A stretch of DNA of 64,000 bases. Origin: Epiperipatus broadwayi (lineage: Eukaryota; Onychophora; Udeonychophora; Euonychophora; Peripatidae). Every line of letters starts with the position of its first letter. Positions within the stretch are counted from its first letter, which is position 1. Position numbers and translations under genes: made by a program. Positions 1 to 11,563 of this stretch are shown here, one piece after another. The notes beneath the pieces were generated by a model. That model ran no database searches and was not told where the DNA came from. It was given only the letters and a program-made list of their open reading frames with translations. The stretch lies in NCBI GenBank assembly GCA_028023455.1, contig JAQFVV010006313.1, forward strand, positions 1,744,992-1,808,991. Reading direction: 5' to 3'.

Positions 1-357
1 CAAAAATATAAATCCTGAAGGCATGCTCTTGAAATACTTGCTCGAGAATTTAGGCAGCTGGATTATGTCAGTTATATAAATAAATGTATCTCTTTAATAT
101 CTAACAGTATCGAAAAATCCCGCTACTGATATTTTAAATGTTACCAAATATTATTAGTTAAATGATTTATTATTAAAATGTTTTAAATAAATAATTTCAA
201 ACTATACATCTGCCGTTACATCTTTATTTATTCGATACCCATTCCATATAATATTTCCTCGATTCTGTAAAATATAAATATTTAATATTAGTGTTATTAT
301 TGGCTAACTCGAAAATAAATTCTTGATTCTCTTGCATCTCCCTGATCATCATGCTTA

Positions 358-545
358 AAGAAGTATTTATTAATGTAGCATCAGATGTGTTATTTCATAG
401 ATTGTATTGTGGAACTGATAAACTATGTTCAAACTTAGTACTATGGGGGGCTTCATTATCTAGATGGTGCTGCAGTTCTGGGTGGTGGTCGAATTGTGCA
501 CTATGTTAACAAACCAGACAAATCTGACCGTTACAATATATTTTA
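358..545 (+). repeat. SINE-like dispersed repeat, copy 1
   Basis: This stretch shares ordered blocks with 57107-57290. Both begin with TAGCATCAGATGTGTTAT and end with a block close to AATCTGACCNTTACAATA, and both have a GGTYYGAATTSTGC-like block between. That middle block resembles a pol III B box. Two diverged copies in one window support a dispersed short repeat. A tRNA origin is inference only. Confidence 0.45.
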
Positions 546-908
546 TTTATCTTGATCAAAAAACATGCACACATTAATAATTTTTTGCAATTTGTATTAA
601 ACAAAAGTATTTATAATTAAGAAAATGTTTCTGACTTAATCCAATGAAAATACATAGGTGAATTTTATAATTATTCAATTCTACAAAATGAAAACAAGAA
701 TTGTTTTAGATTTTTTTAATTATCAAAATCAGACTTAAATAAACAATTAAATGAAACATTTTTTATGTTTGATTTTAAATATTTTATAGTACTTTTAAAT
801 ACCAAAATTATCATTTAATCTATTAATCTGTTATTTCAGTGTATATATTTTAAATAAATATTTACAAGAAATTTTTCTCATGTTCATTTCTACTATTCTT
901 TTCAAACA

Positions 909-940
<32 letters not shown>

Positions 941-955
941 TTGTGTGTGCACACA
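909..955. repeat. (TA)n/(TG)n compound microsatellite
   Basis: An alternating TA run passes into a TG run and ends in GTGTGTGCACACAC. Confidence 0.9.
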
Positions 956-1119
956 CTATTATGTATTATGCAATGAGATATTAACATCTCAAAATCTAAC
1001 ATAATTTTTTTTTTTTGGAATCTACTTTGAGGTTTTTTTTAAGATGTATTATAAGAAATTTCCATCTTAGTGAATAATCTAAAGTTTATTTAAACTTGAA
1101 AAAAATGTTAATCTTAGTA

Positions 1120-1335
1120 AACTATATATATATATAGAAACCATAGTAAAAGAAAAATTAAAGAGGCAATTTTTATAAACAGGAATAAAACACATTTGAT
1201 AAATCGACAAGCTTCTAACATTAAAATACGAGATTCGTGGAATTTGAATTGATGACGTTTGCTTCAGCTTTTAGTTTTTGAATTTAATAGCTGTTGAGGC
1301 AGGTTTGAAAGTAACCGAAAGTACTTCTGCGGATT
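1120..1335. repeat. Half-copy of the 2.2-3.2 kb foldback repeat
   Basis: The block GAAACCATAGTAAAA, followed by an A-rich stretch with GGAATAAAACACATTT and TAACATTAAAA, matches the right-hand outer arm at about 3070-3200 in the same order and orientation. It looks like a solo arm of the same family, diverged by many substitutions. Confidence 0.4.
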
Positions 1336-1458
1336 TAAAGATTGTTTGAATTGTTTATAAACCGTTTAAAAATATTATTTCAATTATAATTACAATATTA
1401 TTTTTAATTAACGGATATTTTTATTTATTATATATATATATATATATAATATATATAT

Positions 1459-1477
1459 AAATAAGATTTATACTTAC

Positions 1478-1511
<34 letters not shown>

Positions 1512-1533
1512 GTAAGTGAAAATCTTATTTATT
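1459..1533. repeat. Hairpin with a (TA)n loop
   Basis: The left arm AAATAAGATTTATACTTACTAC pairs with the right arm GTGGTAAGTGAAAATCTTATTT with a few mismatches. The loop is a pure TA run. A second TA run lies just before it (1428-1458). Confidence 0.7.
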
Positions 1534-2219
1534 TTGGACATATTATAAATGAAAACACTCATTGTCTTGCAAGGACATTGAATGAAAATCAGATAAAATA
1601 CTTCTTTAATCATTTTTTTTTTCTATAATAAGAACATATTTAATATTGCATAATAAATAACTCTGAACTACAGTGTACATTTATAGCATCAGAGTCATAT
1701 TTTATTTTCATATAACATAGTTTTTGCGAAGTTAATAACCTGTGACTTTATCAACATTAAAAATGGTTATTATTTTGGAAATAAAATAGGGTGATTGCCT
1801 TTTTTTTTTAAATGTTTCATTTTTTTTAAAGATTGTAATAGAGAATAATTGATTGTAAATCTAAATATTGAATACAAATTGTTGATGCCATTTGGAAAAT
1901 CCTCTCATAAAGATCTATCACTAACCAGAATAAAGATATATATTAATATCATCTATGAGAAGTAAAAAAAAAATGAGATAATTAGTCTAAAAATTATATT
2001 TACAAAATTTCTTAAATAGAATTCATTTCTAAAATGTATCATTATTCCTTTGATAAAAATTTCAACATTATTATTTATTTACATATAAAATAAATATTCA
2101 TTATAGAATAACCATTGTAATAAATTTGTAATGACAGTAATGAATTATAATGGTGATATTTTATAAATAACTAAAAATACCACAGAATTACTCTAGGTTA
2201 ATATCTTAACCTTCTTCAA

Positions 2220-3225
2220 CAAAAAACCATTTAATTTCAAGTTTCTCCGAAGTAACCATCATTTTTATATTTCAAGGAATCATATATTACAACATTATTT
2301 ATAAATTAAGCATATTCTATTTCTATTCATCAACATTATTTTATTTTATTATGATTTCTCTCCTCAAAATATCTTAATATTTTTCAGATTGAAATTGAAA
2401 GTGAACTCAATTGTTTTGTATGATAAAAAAACAGATCTCATAATTAAATCATTCTTATTATTATTACCTTTTACATGTTTATATAACAGTTAATGCAGTT
2501 TTAATATTTTTTAAGGATACATTTTGATTCATCTATGTATGAAGTCCTGCATATACATAAAATTTGATACGCAGTATTGCTTTTGTATGAAAAAGGTATA
2601 ATATTTTTTTAAGTATTTATTTTTATTAACAATAGATGGAACATAAAATGAAACATAAATTATTTTATATATTTTCTTTAAATATTTTTTGATAAAAATA
2701 GATATCTATTCAATATGCTTCAAATGCTCAAGCTATATTTTTTATAAATATGTATAGATATTTATATAATGTTTTGTTGTTTGTGTTCTACCTAATGTTA
2801 ATAGATTGATAAATAATTTTAAAAATATAGCTTGTAAAAACAATGTATTGTTTTGTATGAAATTTTATGTAAGTGCAAGTTTTCAAGCATGTATGAATCA
2901 AGATGGTGTCTTAAGAAAAAGTTAAAATAATATCAATTATTTTATAAACACATAACAATATGTTGAATAATAATTTAATAATGATATCTCTTTTCTTTGA
3001 ATATCAAAAAACATGTGAGTTTACATTCATTTTTATTCTGGAAAATATTAAGATTATTCTGAGGAGAGAAACCATAGTAAAATAAAAATTAAGGATACAA
3101 TTATAATAAATAGAAATAAGATATATTTAGTTAATAAACAATGTGGTAACATTAAAATTCATGAATTTTGATTTCCATTAAACATAAATTTGCATAGTTT
3201 GCAGTTGAAGAATGTTAAAAAATTA
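2220..3225. repeat. Large foldback (palindromic) element, ~500-bp arms
   Basis: The left part read forward aligns with the reverse complement of the right part. Paired blocks include TTTCTCTCCTCAAAATAT (2350) with ATATTNTGAGGAGAGAAA (3055), and TTGATTCATCTATGTATGAA (2525) with its complement near 2895. TACATAAAATTTGATAC pairs with the complement of GTATGAAATTTTATGTA. The centre is near 2710. The arms are diverged, so it is old. No coding sequence is seen, which fits a non-autonomous foldback transposon. Confidence 0.55.
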
Positions 3226-3907
3226 GATTGAATGTATATTTCTGTGCTTTACTATAGTTATTTAAAAAAGAAATTATCACACTTATAATTCATTATAAAC
3301 TTCGGTATAATAAAAATAGAAAACAAAATATTCAGATTGTGTCAGCTTATACATTTCAGTTAAATCAAAATCCTTCAAAATATAAATTATTTCAGTTAAT
3401 AAAAAATAAAGTAGTAAATAAGATAAATGATATTAGTTATGAGAAATACAATTTAATTTTATAGTGAAACTTCAATGATATAGAAATGAAGCTAGTAAAT
3501 GCTTAGAAAACTTGTAAGCATATGTAACCAAGAGATTTTTATAAACATTTTACTACTATTAAATTGATTTCTTTACTTTAAAGTAATTTTAATTAGTTAT
3601 AATATCCTTAAATTTTATGACAAATGAGCTATGTTGGAATAAATGTTAGCAAGAATAATTTAGAAATAGAAACAAGAAAGTAAGTGAGGATGGAACAATC
3701 TGAATTAAGAAATTAACTGAGAAAAATAAATTAAACAATTTAATGATATATTCATTATAATAAATATTACTATAATATTTTTCTTCAGCAGACTGTATTC
3801 GTAAAACATTATATTTAAGTTTAAAGGCATTATTGAGTTTGAACTTAGACAAATTTATGTTCTAAATTATGTATAAATTTGGTAGTTTCCATACATTCTG
3901 GACAAAT
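3226..3907. other. AT-rich spacer
   Basis: I see no gene, structural RNA or repeat of note here. Confidence 0.6.
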
Positions 3908-3908
3908 A

Positions 3909-3947
<39 letters not shown>

Positions 3948-3949
3948 AG

Positions 3950-4000
<51 letters not shown>
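3908..4000. repeat. (GA)n microsatellite
   Basis: About 90 bp of AG dinucleotides, interrupted by one AGG and one GACACAG. Reading frames across it (runs of Ser-Leu) are artefacts. Confidence 0.95.
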
Positions 4001-4003
<3 letters not shown>

Positions 4004-4430
4004 TACTCAGTTGTTGAAAAATTATTCATTGCAATATAAATAACAAATTTGTGTATGTCCAAAATAAAGATTAATATTTATTAAGTTACATTAATTTTTA
4101 TGTACAGAATATTATTGTCAGTGAGGTTTTTTTTTTTTTTTTTAGATTTTAATTTAGAATTAATTTCTAATTGCATAACATTAACTTTACAAAAAATAAT
4201 TTTGTTTTATAATAACAAAAACCTGAGGCTATTTGAAAGCCAGCATAATATTAAATAAATTATTTTGTTTCATTAAATTAGTTAATTAACAAGCTTAAAA
4301 CAATATAAAAATCAAATAAAAATTTGAAATGACAGTGTTTATATTTATTAGATAATTAGATTCATAAATTTGGATTATGATTTTATATTTTAACAACCCT
4401 CAATCTGTAATAGGTTCAATAATATATATA
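4001..4430. other. AT-rich spacer
   Basis: Only a 17-bp poly-T and general AT-rich sequence are present. Confidence 0.6.
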
Positions 4431-4446
4431 TATAAATAAATAAATA

Positions 4447-4512
<66 letters not shown>
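4431..4512. repeat. (TAAA)n then (TA)n microsatellite
   Basis: Four TAAA-like units pass into about 60 bp of pure TA. It marks the 3' end of the minus-strand Penelope-like element that follows. Confidence 0.9.
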
Positions 4513-4515
<3 letters not shown>

Positions 4516-4569
4516 CCCAAATCTAAAATTCAACCAGACCAGCATAAAAATAATATTAAAACACTACCT

Positions 4570-4604
4570 AAGGTTTCACTGCTACAAGCAGACTTCTCAA
4601 GTGT
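4570..4604 (-). ncRNA. Hammerhead-like ribozyme core of PLE A (degenerate)
   Basis: On the minus strand, CTTGAGAAG is followed by a hairpin (CTGC-TTGTA-GCAG) and then TGAAAC. A hammerhead core is CUGAUGA, stem II, GAAA. The order and spacing match with a few changed core bases. Hammerhead ribozymes are known in Penelope-like element ends. Activity is doubtful with these changes. Confidence 0.4.
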
Positions 4605-4699
4605 AAAAAACTACACAATATATATAATATTTAACATTACCTACTAATCCATTCACTTCCCATCCATCCTTAATATTAAAAGAACTCTTAAATAAGTTA

Positions 4700-4990
4700 A
4701 TTACTTCAGAATAATAAAGATTCTTTAATTCTTCTTTTGATTTCATTTCTCTCAAAAAAGACAACCATAGCTTCATCAAAATCAATAGTGTGGCCTGTAT
4801 CTTTTATCATGTACATACAAAGTAGAACTAAGATATCTATTTTTAATTCTACTTTTATGAATCTTTATTTTTTCATTTAAATTTTCAAACTATTCTGGCC
4901 TATGTAAACCTTTTTATATAATAAACAAGGGATACAATATACTACACCAGGAATAGTCTTTCTATCAAAAATTTATTTTGTATTATTTAA
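4700..4990 (-). pseudogene. PLE A GIY-YIG endonuclease fragment
   Basis: On the minus strand a frame near 4895-4955 reads IPGVVYCIPCLLYKKVYIGQ, a clear GIY-YIG nuclease start with the two cysteines typical of PLEs. It is interrupted by stops soon after. Further on, GHTIDFDEAMVV (near 4770-4800) matches the His/Asp-containing block of the same domain. In PLEs this domain nicks the target DNA. It is degenerate. Confidence 0.7.
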
Positions 4991-5269
4991 TAAATTATTC
5001 AATGTAACACCCCTTTTCCAAGCAATTTTCATATTTCCAAATAATTTACTATTTCGACATACAATTTTATAAAAAGATAATTTAAATGGCAAAAAAATAA
5101 AATCATATTTTTCTTTAACCTTTACATCCTTACAAATAATACTATTAAATAAAATACTTTTGACAAAATTATCAGAGTAATCAACCTTCAAGTAGTCTTT
5201 ATAAAATTGATATTTTTGAAACAAAGCTACCTCACTAGAATTATTTAATTTATTATTCCTAGGACAATA

Positions 5270-5880
5270 ATTCCTTAAAGCAGCTTACTTTATGAGATAC
5301 AGACTTATAGCTATCAGGTTTAATTATAGATCTTAATTCTTTACTTTTAACTAAATGACTGCACAGTAAACAATTAGTCTCTACATTTCTAATCACCAAA
5401 AGATCTAAAAATTTTAACTTAAATCTAACCCCCTTTTTCTAACACATATTTTATAGAAGGATCAAAATTATTAAACTCATTTACAAATCCCTTCAATTTA
5501 TCTTTCTCAACTACAAATAAACAATCATCAACATATCTGACAAATAACTTTCAATATAAACAATTCTTTTTAATAATAATTTCCTCTTCCATATAATTAA
5601 TATAAACTGAACATACTAAAGGAGAAATAATATAACCTATTATCCACCCTTCCTTAATCTTAAAAAAAATTACCTTTATAAGTAAAATACATAGAATCTT
5701 CCAATAACAAAAGCAAATCTTTAATTACCTTAATTTTATTATTTGATAAAGAACTTTTTTTAATCAATACAGATCTAAGAACATCAATACTACATAATCT
5801 ATTAACAGACTGATACATATTTTCAATATCTAAACTGCCAAATACCCAATTACTTTCCATTTTAAAATTATTAATCTTAT
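5270..5880 (-). pseudogene. PLE A reverse transcriptase fragment
   Basis: Minus-strand frames show the RT core in order. A motif A-like FGSLDIENMYQSV is near 5800-5840. A motif B-like ISPLVCSVYINYMEEE is near 5585-5640. The catalytic motif C RYVDDCLFVVE is at about 5510-5540, with both aspartates present. A downstream block resembling the conserved PFLD region follows near 5400. In Penelope-like elements the RT copies the element's RNA into a nicked target. There is at least one frame change between motifs A and B and more after motif C, so this is not a working gene. Confidence 0.75.
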
Positions 5881-5886
5881 AAAAAG

Positions 5887-5904
5887 ATATATATATATAT
5901 ATAT
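5887..5904. repeat. Short (TA)n tract
   Basis: It separates the truncated PLE from the first satellite copy. Confidence 0.85.
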
Positions 5905-8900
5905 GTCCAAAAGATTGCGCTATACCAAAACCACCGAACAAGTGTAAGATTTGTTTTACATAAACGAAAAAAGAGTCAGAAATTAACTACCTCTTTCATT
6001 TGCTCACTCCCAGATCAGCTGATTTCAAGCTGCTTTGCTATCCTCAGTGGGAGATAGAGTATAGAAACTAGATCTAAAACACTGACTCTCAAGTGTTTAT
6101 GCAAAACGTTTCTATCAGATTGCAAGCGTGAATTTTTCAGACCGGAAAAGTCTTCAAACCCAGCCTAGCAAGCTAGATATTTATATGGGTCTGATGTCAG
6201 TTCAGAATCACCATATAATCAAAGTCTCTGCAATATATATCATTGCAAGAAAACTCTAAAGGTACATTTATGAAAAAACAAATACAAGTTAATCACGTAA
6301 CCTGCTATCACTTGTTATTTATGTCCAGACGTGTGCTCTTCCGATCTCCAAAACCGCCGAACAAGTGTAAGATTTGTTTTACATAAACGAAAAAAGAGTC
6401 AGAAATTAACTACCTCTTTTATTTGCTCACTCCCAGATCAGCTGATTTCAAGCTGGTTTGCTATCCTCAGTGGGAGATAGAGTATAGAAACTAGATCTAA
6501 AACACTGACTCTCAAGTGTTTATGCAAAACGTTTCTATCAGATTGCAAGCGTGAATTTTTCAGACCGGTAAAGTCTTCAAACCAGCCTAGCAAGCTAGAT
6601 ATTTATATGGGTCTGATGTCAGTTCAGAATCACCATATAATCAAAGTCTCTGCAATATATATCATTGCAAGAAAACTCTAAAGGTACATTTATGAAAAAA
6701 CAAATACAAGTTAATCACGTAACCTGCTATCACTTGTTATTTATGTCCAAAAGATGGCGCTATACCAAAACCGCCGAACAAGTGTAAGATTTGTTTTACA
6801 TAAACGAAAAAAGAGTCATAAATTAACTACCTCTTTCATTTGCTCACTCCCAGATCAGCTGATTTCAAGCTGGTTTGCTATCCTCAGTGGGAGATAGAGT
6901 ATAGAAACTAGATCTAAAACACTGACTCTCAAGTGTTTATGCAAAACGTTTCTATCAGATTGCAAGCGTGAATTTTTCAGACCGGAAAAGTCTTCAAACC
7001 CAACCTAGCAAGCTAGATATTTATATGGGTCTGATGTCAGTTCAGAATCACCATATAATCAAAGTCTCTGCAATATATATCATTGCAAGAAAACTCTAAA
7101 GGTACATTTATGAAAAAACAAATACAAGTTAATCACGTAACCTGCTATCACTTGTTATTTATGTCCAAAAGATGGCGCTATACCAAAACCGCCGAACAAG
7201 TGTAAGATTTGTTTTACATAAACGAAAAAAGAGTCAGAAATTAACTACCTCTTTCATTTGCTCACTCCCAGATCAGCTGATTTCAAGCTGGTTTGCTATC
7301 CTCAGTGGGAGATAGAGTATAGAAACTAGATCTAAAACACTGACTCTCAAGTGTTTATGCAAAACGTTTCTATCAGATTGCAAGCGTGAATTTTTCAGAC
7401 CGGAAAAGTCTTCAAACCCAGCCTAGCAAGCTAGATATTTATATGGGTCTGATGTCAGTTCAGAATCACCATATAATCAAAGTCTCTGCAATATATATCA
7501 TTGCAAGAAAACTCTAAAGGTACATTTATGAAAAAACAAATACAAGTTAATCACGTAACCTGCTATCACTTGTTATTTATGTCCAAAAGATGGCGCTATA
7601 CCAAAACCGCCGAACAAGTGTAAGATTTGTTTTACATAAACGAAAAAAGAGTCAGAAATTAACTACCTCTTTCATTTGCTCACTCCCAGATCAGCTGATT
7701 TCAAGCTGGATTGCTATCCTCAGTGGGAGATAGAGTATAGAAACTAGATCTAAAACACTGACTCTCAAGTGTTTATGCAAAACGTTTCTATCAGATTGGA
7801 AGCGTGAATTTTTCAGACCGGAAAAGTCTTCAAACCCAGCCTAGCAAGCTAGATATTTATATGGGTCTGATGTCAGTTCAGAATCACCATATAATCAAAG
7901 TCTCTGCAATATATATCATTGCAAGAAAACTCTAAAGGTACATTTATGAAAAAACAAATACAAGTTAATCACGTAACCTGCTATCACTTGTTATTTATGT
8001 CCAAAAGATGGCGCTATACCAAAACCGCCGAACAAGTGTAAGATTTGTTTTACATAAACGAAAAAAGAGTCAGAAATTAACTACCTCTTTCATTTGCTCA
8101 CTCCCAGATCAGCTGATTTCAAGCTGGTTTGCTATCCTCAGTGGGAGATAGAGTATAGAAACTAGATCTAAAACACTGACTCTCAAGTGTTTATGCAAAA
8201 CGTTTCTATCAGATTGCAAGCGTGAATTTTTCAGACCAGAAAAGTCTTCAAACCCAGCCTAGCAAGCTAGATATTTATATGGGTCTGATGTCAGTTCAGA
8301 ATCACCATATAATCAAAGTCTCTGCAATATATATCATTGCAAGAAAACTCTAAAGGTACATTTATGAAAAAACAAATACAAGTTAATCACGTAACCTGCT
8401 ATCACTTGTTATTTATGTCCAAAAGATGGCGCTATACCAAAACCGCCGAACAAGTGTAAGATTTGTTTTACATAAACGAAAAAAGAGTCAGAAATTAACT
8501 ACCTCTTTCATTTGCTCACTCCCAGATCAGCTGATTTCAAGCTGGTTTGCTATCCTCAGTGGGAGATAGAGTATAGAAACTAGATCTAAAACACTGACTC
8601 TCAAATGTTTATGCAAAACGTTTCTATCAGATTGCAAGCGTGAATTTTTCAGACCGGAAAAGTCTTCAAACCCAGCCTACAAGCTAGATATTTATATGGG
8701 TCTGATGTCAATTCAGAATCACCATATAATCAAAGTCTCTGCAATATATATCATTGCAAGAAAACTCTAAAGGTACATTTATGAAAAAACAAATACAAGT
8801 TAATCATGTAACCTGCTATCACTTGTTATTTATGTCCAAAAGATGGCGCTATACCAAAACCGCCGAACAAGTGTAAGATTTGTTTTACATAAACGAAAAA

Positions 8901-10391
8901 AGAGTCAGAAATTAACTACCTCTTTCATTTGCTCACTCCCAGATCAGCTGATTTCAAGCTGGTTTGCTATCCTCAGTGGGAGATAGAGTATAGAAACTAG
9001 ATCTAAAACACTGACTCTCAAGTGTTTATGCAAAACGTTTCTATCAGATTGCAAGCGTGAATTTTTCAGACCGGAAAAGTCTTCAAACCCAGCCTAGCAA
9101 GCTAGATATTTATATGGGTCTGATGTCAGTTCAGAATCACCATATAATCAAAGTCTCTGCAATATATATCATTGCAAGAAAACTCTAAAGGTACATTTAT
9201 GAAAAAACAAATACAAGTTAATCACGTAACCTGCTATCACTTGTTATTTATGTCCAAAAGATGGCGCTATACCAAAACCGCCGAACAAGTGTAAGATTTG
9301 TTTTACATAAACGAAAAAAAGTCAGAAATTAACTACCTCTTTCATTTGCTCACTCCCAGATCAGCTGATTTCAAGCTGGTTTGCTATCCTCAGTGGGAGA
9401 TAGAGTATAAAACTAGACTAAAACACTGACTCTCAAGTGTTTATCAAAACGTTTCTATCAGATTGCAAGCTGAATTTTTCAGACCGAAAAGTCTTCAAAC
9501 CCAGCCTAGCAAGCTAGATATTTATATTCTGATCTCAGTTCAGAATCACCATATAATCAAAGTCTCTGCAATATATATCATTGCAAGAAAACTCTAAAGG
9601 TACATTTATGAAAAAACAAATACAAGTTAATCACGTAACCTGCTATCACTTGTTATTTAGTCCAAAAGATGGCGCTATACCAAAACCCTAACAAGTGTAA
9701 GATTTGTTTTACATAAACGAAAAAGAGTCAGAAATTAACTACCTCTTTCATTTGCTCACTCCCAGATCAGCTGATTTCAAGCTGGTTTGCTATCCTCAGT
9801 GGGAGATAGAGTATAGAAACTAGATCTAAAACACTGACTCTCAAGTGTTTATGCAAAACGTTTCTACAGATTGCAAGCTGAATTTTTAGACCGAAAAGTC
9901 TTCAAACCCAGCCTAGCAAGCTAGATATTTATATGGGTTGATCTCAGTTCAGAATCACCATATAATCAAAGTCTCTGCAATATATATCATCAAGAAAACT
10001 CTAAAGGTACATTTATGAAAAAACAAATACAAGTTAACACGTAACCTGCTATCACTTGTTATTTATGTCCAAAAGATGCGTATACCAAAACCCCGAACAA
10101 GTTAAGATTTGTTTTACATAAACGAAAAAGAGTCAGAAATTAACTACCTCTTTCATTTGCTCACTCCCAGATCAGCTGATTTAGCTGGTTTGCTATCCTC
10201 AGTGGGAGATAGAGTATAGAAACTAGATCTAAAACACTGACTCTCAAGTGTTTATGCAAAACGTTTCTATCAGATTGAAGTGTGAATTTTTCAGACCGAA
10301 AGTCTTCAAACCCAGCCTAGCAAGCTAGATATTTATATGGCTGATCAGTTCAGAATCACCATATAATCAAGTCTCTGCAATATATATCATT
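5905..10391 (+). repeat. 418-bp satellite, direct array of ~10.5 copies
   Basis: Taking GAACAAGTGTAAG as the marker, copies start at 5936, 6359, 6776, 7194, 7612, 8030, 8448, 8865, 9283, about 9689 and 10095. Spacing is 417-418 bp for most, 423 for the one with a foreign insert, and 406 for the last two. Copies are nearly identical up to about 9.3 kb, then lose scattered single bases. The monomer has short internal palindromes (CTCCCAG...CTGGGAG-like, CTAGCAAGCTAG, GCAATATATATCATTGC). No coding function is suggested: open frames differ between copies. Confidence 0.95.
6326..6347. other. Probable sequencing-adapter contamination
   Basis: In the copy ending at 6359, the 16 bases between ATGTCC and CCAAAACCGCCG are replaced by 21 unrelated bases, AGACGTGTGCTCTTCCGATC plus a final T. 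From memory this is the 3' part of the Illumina TruSeq read-2 adapter. Every other copy has AAAAGATGGCGCTATA at this place. I read it as an assembly artefact, not biology. Confidence 0.9.
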
Positions 10392-10420
10392 CTAATATAT
10401 ATATATTCTTCAATATATAT
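10392..10420. other. Inversion junction of the satellite array
   Basis: The direct array stops inside the TGCAATATATATCATT block. After a TA-rich linker it resumes in reverse complement from the same block (ATATATATTGCAGAGACTTT). The two halves therefore form a palindrome with arms over 1 kb. Confidence 0.85.
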
Positions 10421-11516
10421 ATTGCAGAGACTTTATTATATGATTTTACTACATCAACCCATATAAATATTAGTTGCTAGGCTGGGTTGAAGACTTTTCC
10501 TCTGAAAATTCACGCTTGCAATCTGATAGAAACGTTTTGCATAAACATTGAGAGTCGTGTTTTAGATCTAGTTTCTATACTCTATCTCCCACTGAGATAG
10601 CAAACCAGCTTGAAATCAGCTGATCTGGGAGTAGCAAATGAAAGAGGTAGTTAATTTCTGACTCTTTTTCGTTTATGTAAAACAAATCTTACACTTGTTC
10701 GAGTTTTGGTATAGCGCCATCTTTTGGACAAAATAACAAGTGATAGCAGGTAGTGATTAACTTGTATTTTTTTTTCATAAATGTACCTTTAGAGTTTTCT
10801 GCAATGATATATATTGCAGGACTTTGATTATATGGTGATTCTGAACTGAGATCAGACCCATATAAATACTAGCTTGCTAGGCTGGGTTTGAAGACTTTTC
10901 CGGTCTGAAAAATTCACGCTTGCAATCTGATAGAAACGTTTTGCATAAACACTTGAAGTCAGTGTTTTAGATCTAGTTTCTATACCTACTCCCACTGAGG
11001 AGCAAACCAGCTTGAAACAGCTGATCTTGGAGTGAGCAAATGAAAGAGGTAGTTAATTTCTGATTCTTTTTCGTTTATGTAAAACAAATCTTACACTTGT
11101 TCGGCGGTTTTGGTATAGCCATCTTTTGGACATAAATAACAAGTGATAGCGGTTATGATTAACTTGTATTGTTTTTTCATAAATGTACCTTTGGTTTTCT
11201 TGCAAGATATATATTGCAGAGACTTTGATTATATGGTGATTCTGAACTGACATCAGACCCATATAAATATCTAGCTTGCTAGCTGGGTTTGAAGATTTCC
11301 GGTCTGAAAATCGCTTCAACTGATAGAAGTTTTGCAAACCTTGAGGCTGTTTAGATCTGTTTCTAACTCTATCTCCCACTGAGGAAGCAAACCGCTGAAA
11401 TCGCTGATCTGGGAGGGCAAGAAAGAGTGTTAATTTCTGATTTTTCGTTTATGTAAACAAATCTTCCTGTTCGGCGGTTTTGGTATAGCGCCACTTTGGA
11501 CATAAAAACAAGGACG
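10421..11516 (-). repeat. 418-bp satellite, inverted block of ~2.7 copies
   Basis: The marker (reverse complement CTTGTTCGGCGG or close) is found near 10697, 11101 and 11471, spaced about 403 and 370 bp. These copies miss many single bases and short runs compared with the direct copies, most heavily from 11280 to 11516. The block ends in the (TA)n at 11531. Confidence 0.9.
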
Positions 11517-11527
11517 TGTATTGATTG

Positions 11528-11530
<3 letters not shown>

Positions 11531-11560
<30 letters not shown>
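11531..11560. repeat. (TA)n microsatellite
   Basis: A pure TA run bounds the satellite on its right, as another does on the left. Confidence 0.9.

Positions 11561-11563
<3 letters not shown>

Larger units (their letters stand above)
1..2215. other. AT-rich spacer, no gene seen
   Basis: No open reading frame looks coding on either strand. The stretch holds a SINE-like repeat, a TA/GT microsatellite, a half-copy of the foldback repeat found at 2.2-3.2 kb, and a small hairpin with a (TA)n loop, each listed separately. The rest is simple AT-rich DNA with short A or T runs. Confidence 0.7.
4515..5890 (-). mobile_element. Penelope-like element A (5'-truncated)
   Basis: Read on the minus strand, this carries reverse transcriptase motifs and then a GIY-YIG endonuclease motif, the domain order of Penelope-like elements. 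The upstream (5') part is missing: at 5890 it runs into a TA tract and then the satellite array. Its 3' end lies against the (TA)n at 4431-4512. It encodes YIGQ rather than the YIGM of copies B and C, so it is a different lineage from them. The reading frame is broken several times. Confidence 0.75.

Noticed and set aside
7021-7060. Hammerhead ribozyme in the satellite (CTGATGTCAGTTCAGAAT)
   Set aside because: It starts like a hammerhead core, but the seventh core base is wrong and no GAAA core and cleavage triplet lie at the right spacing.
11053-11379. 108-codon minus-strand frame as a protein gene
   Set aside because: It lies inside the inverted satellite and exists only because of single-base losses. 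The direct copies do not keep it open.
5905-11516. CRISPR-like or phage-type direct repeat array
   Set aside because: The unit is 418 bp with no short-repeat/spacer alternation, and the rest of the window is eukaryotic. It is a satellite.
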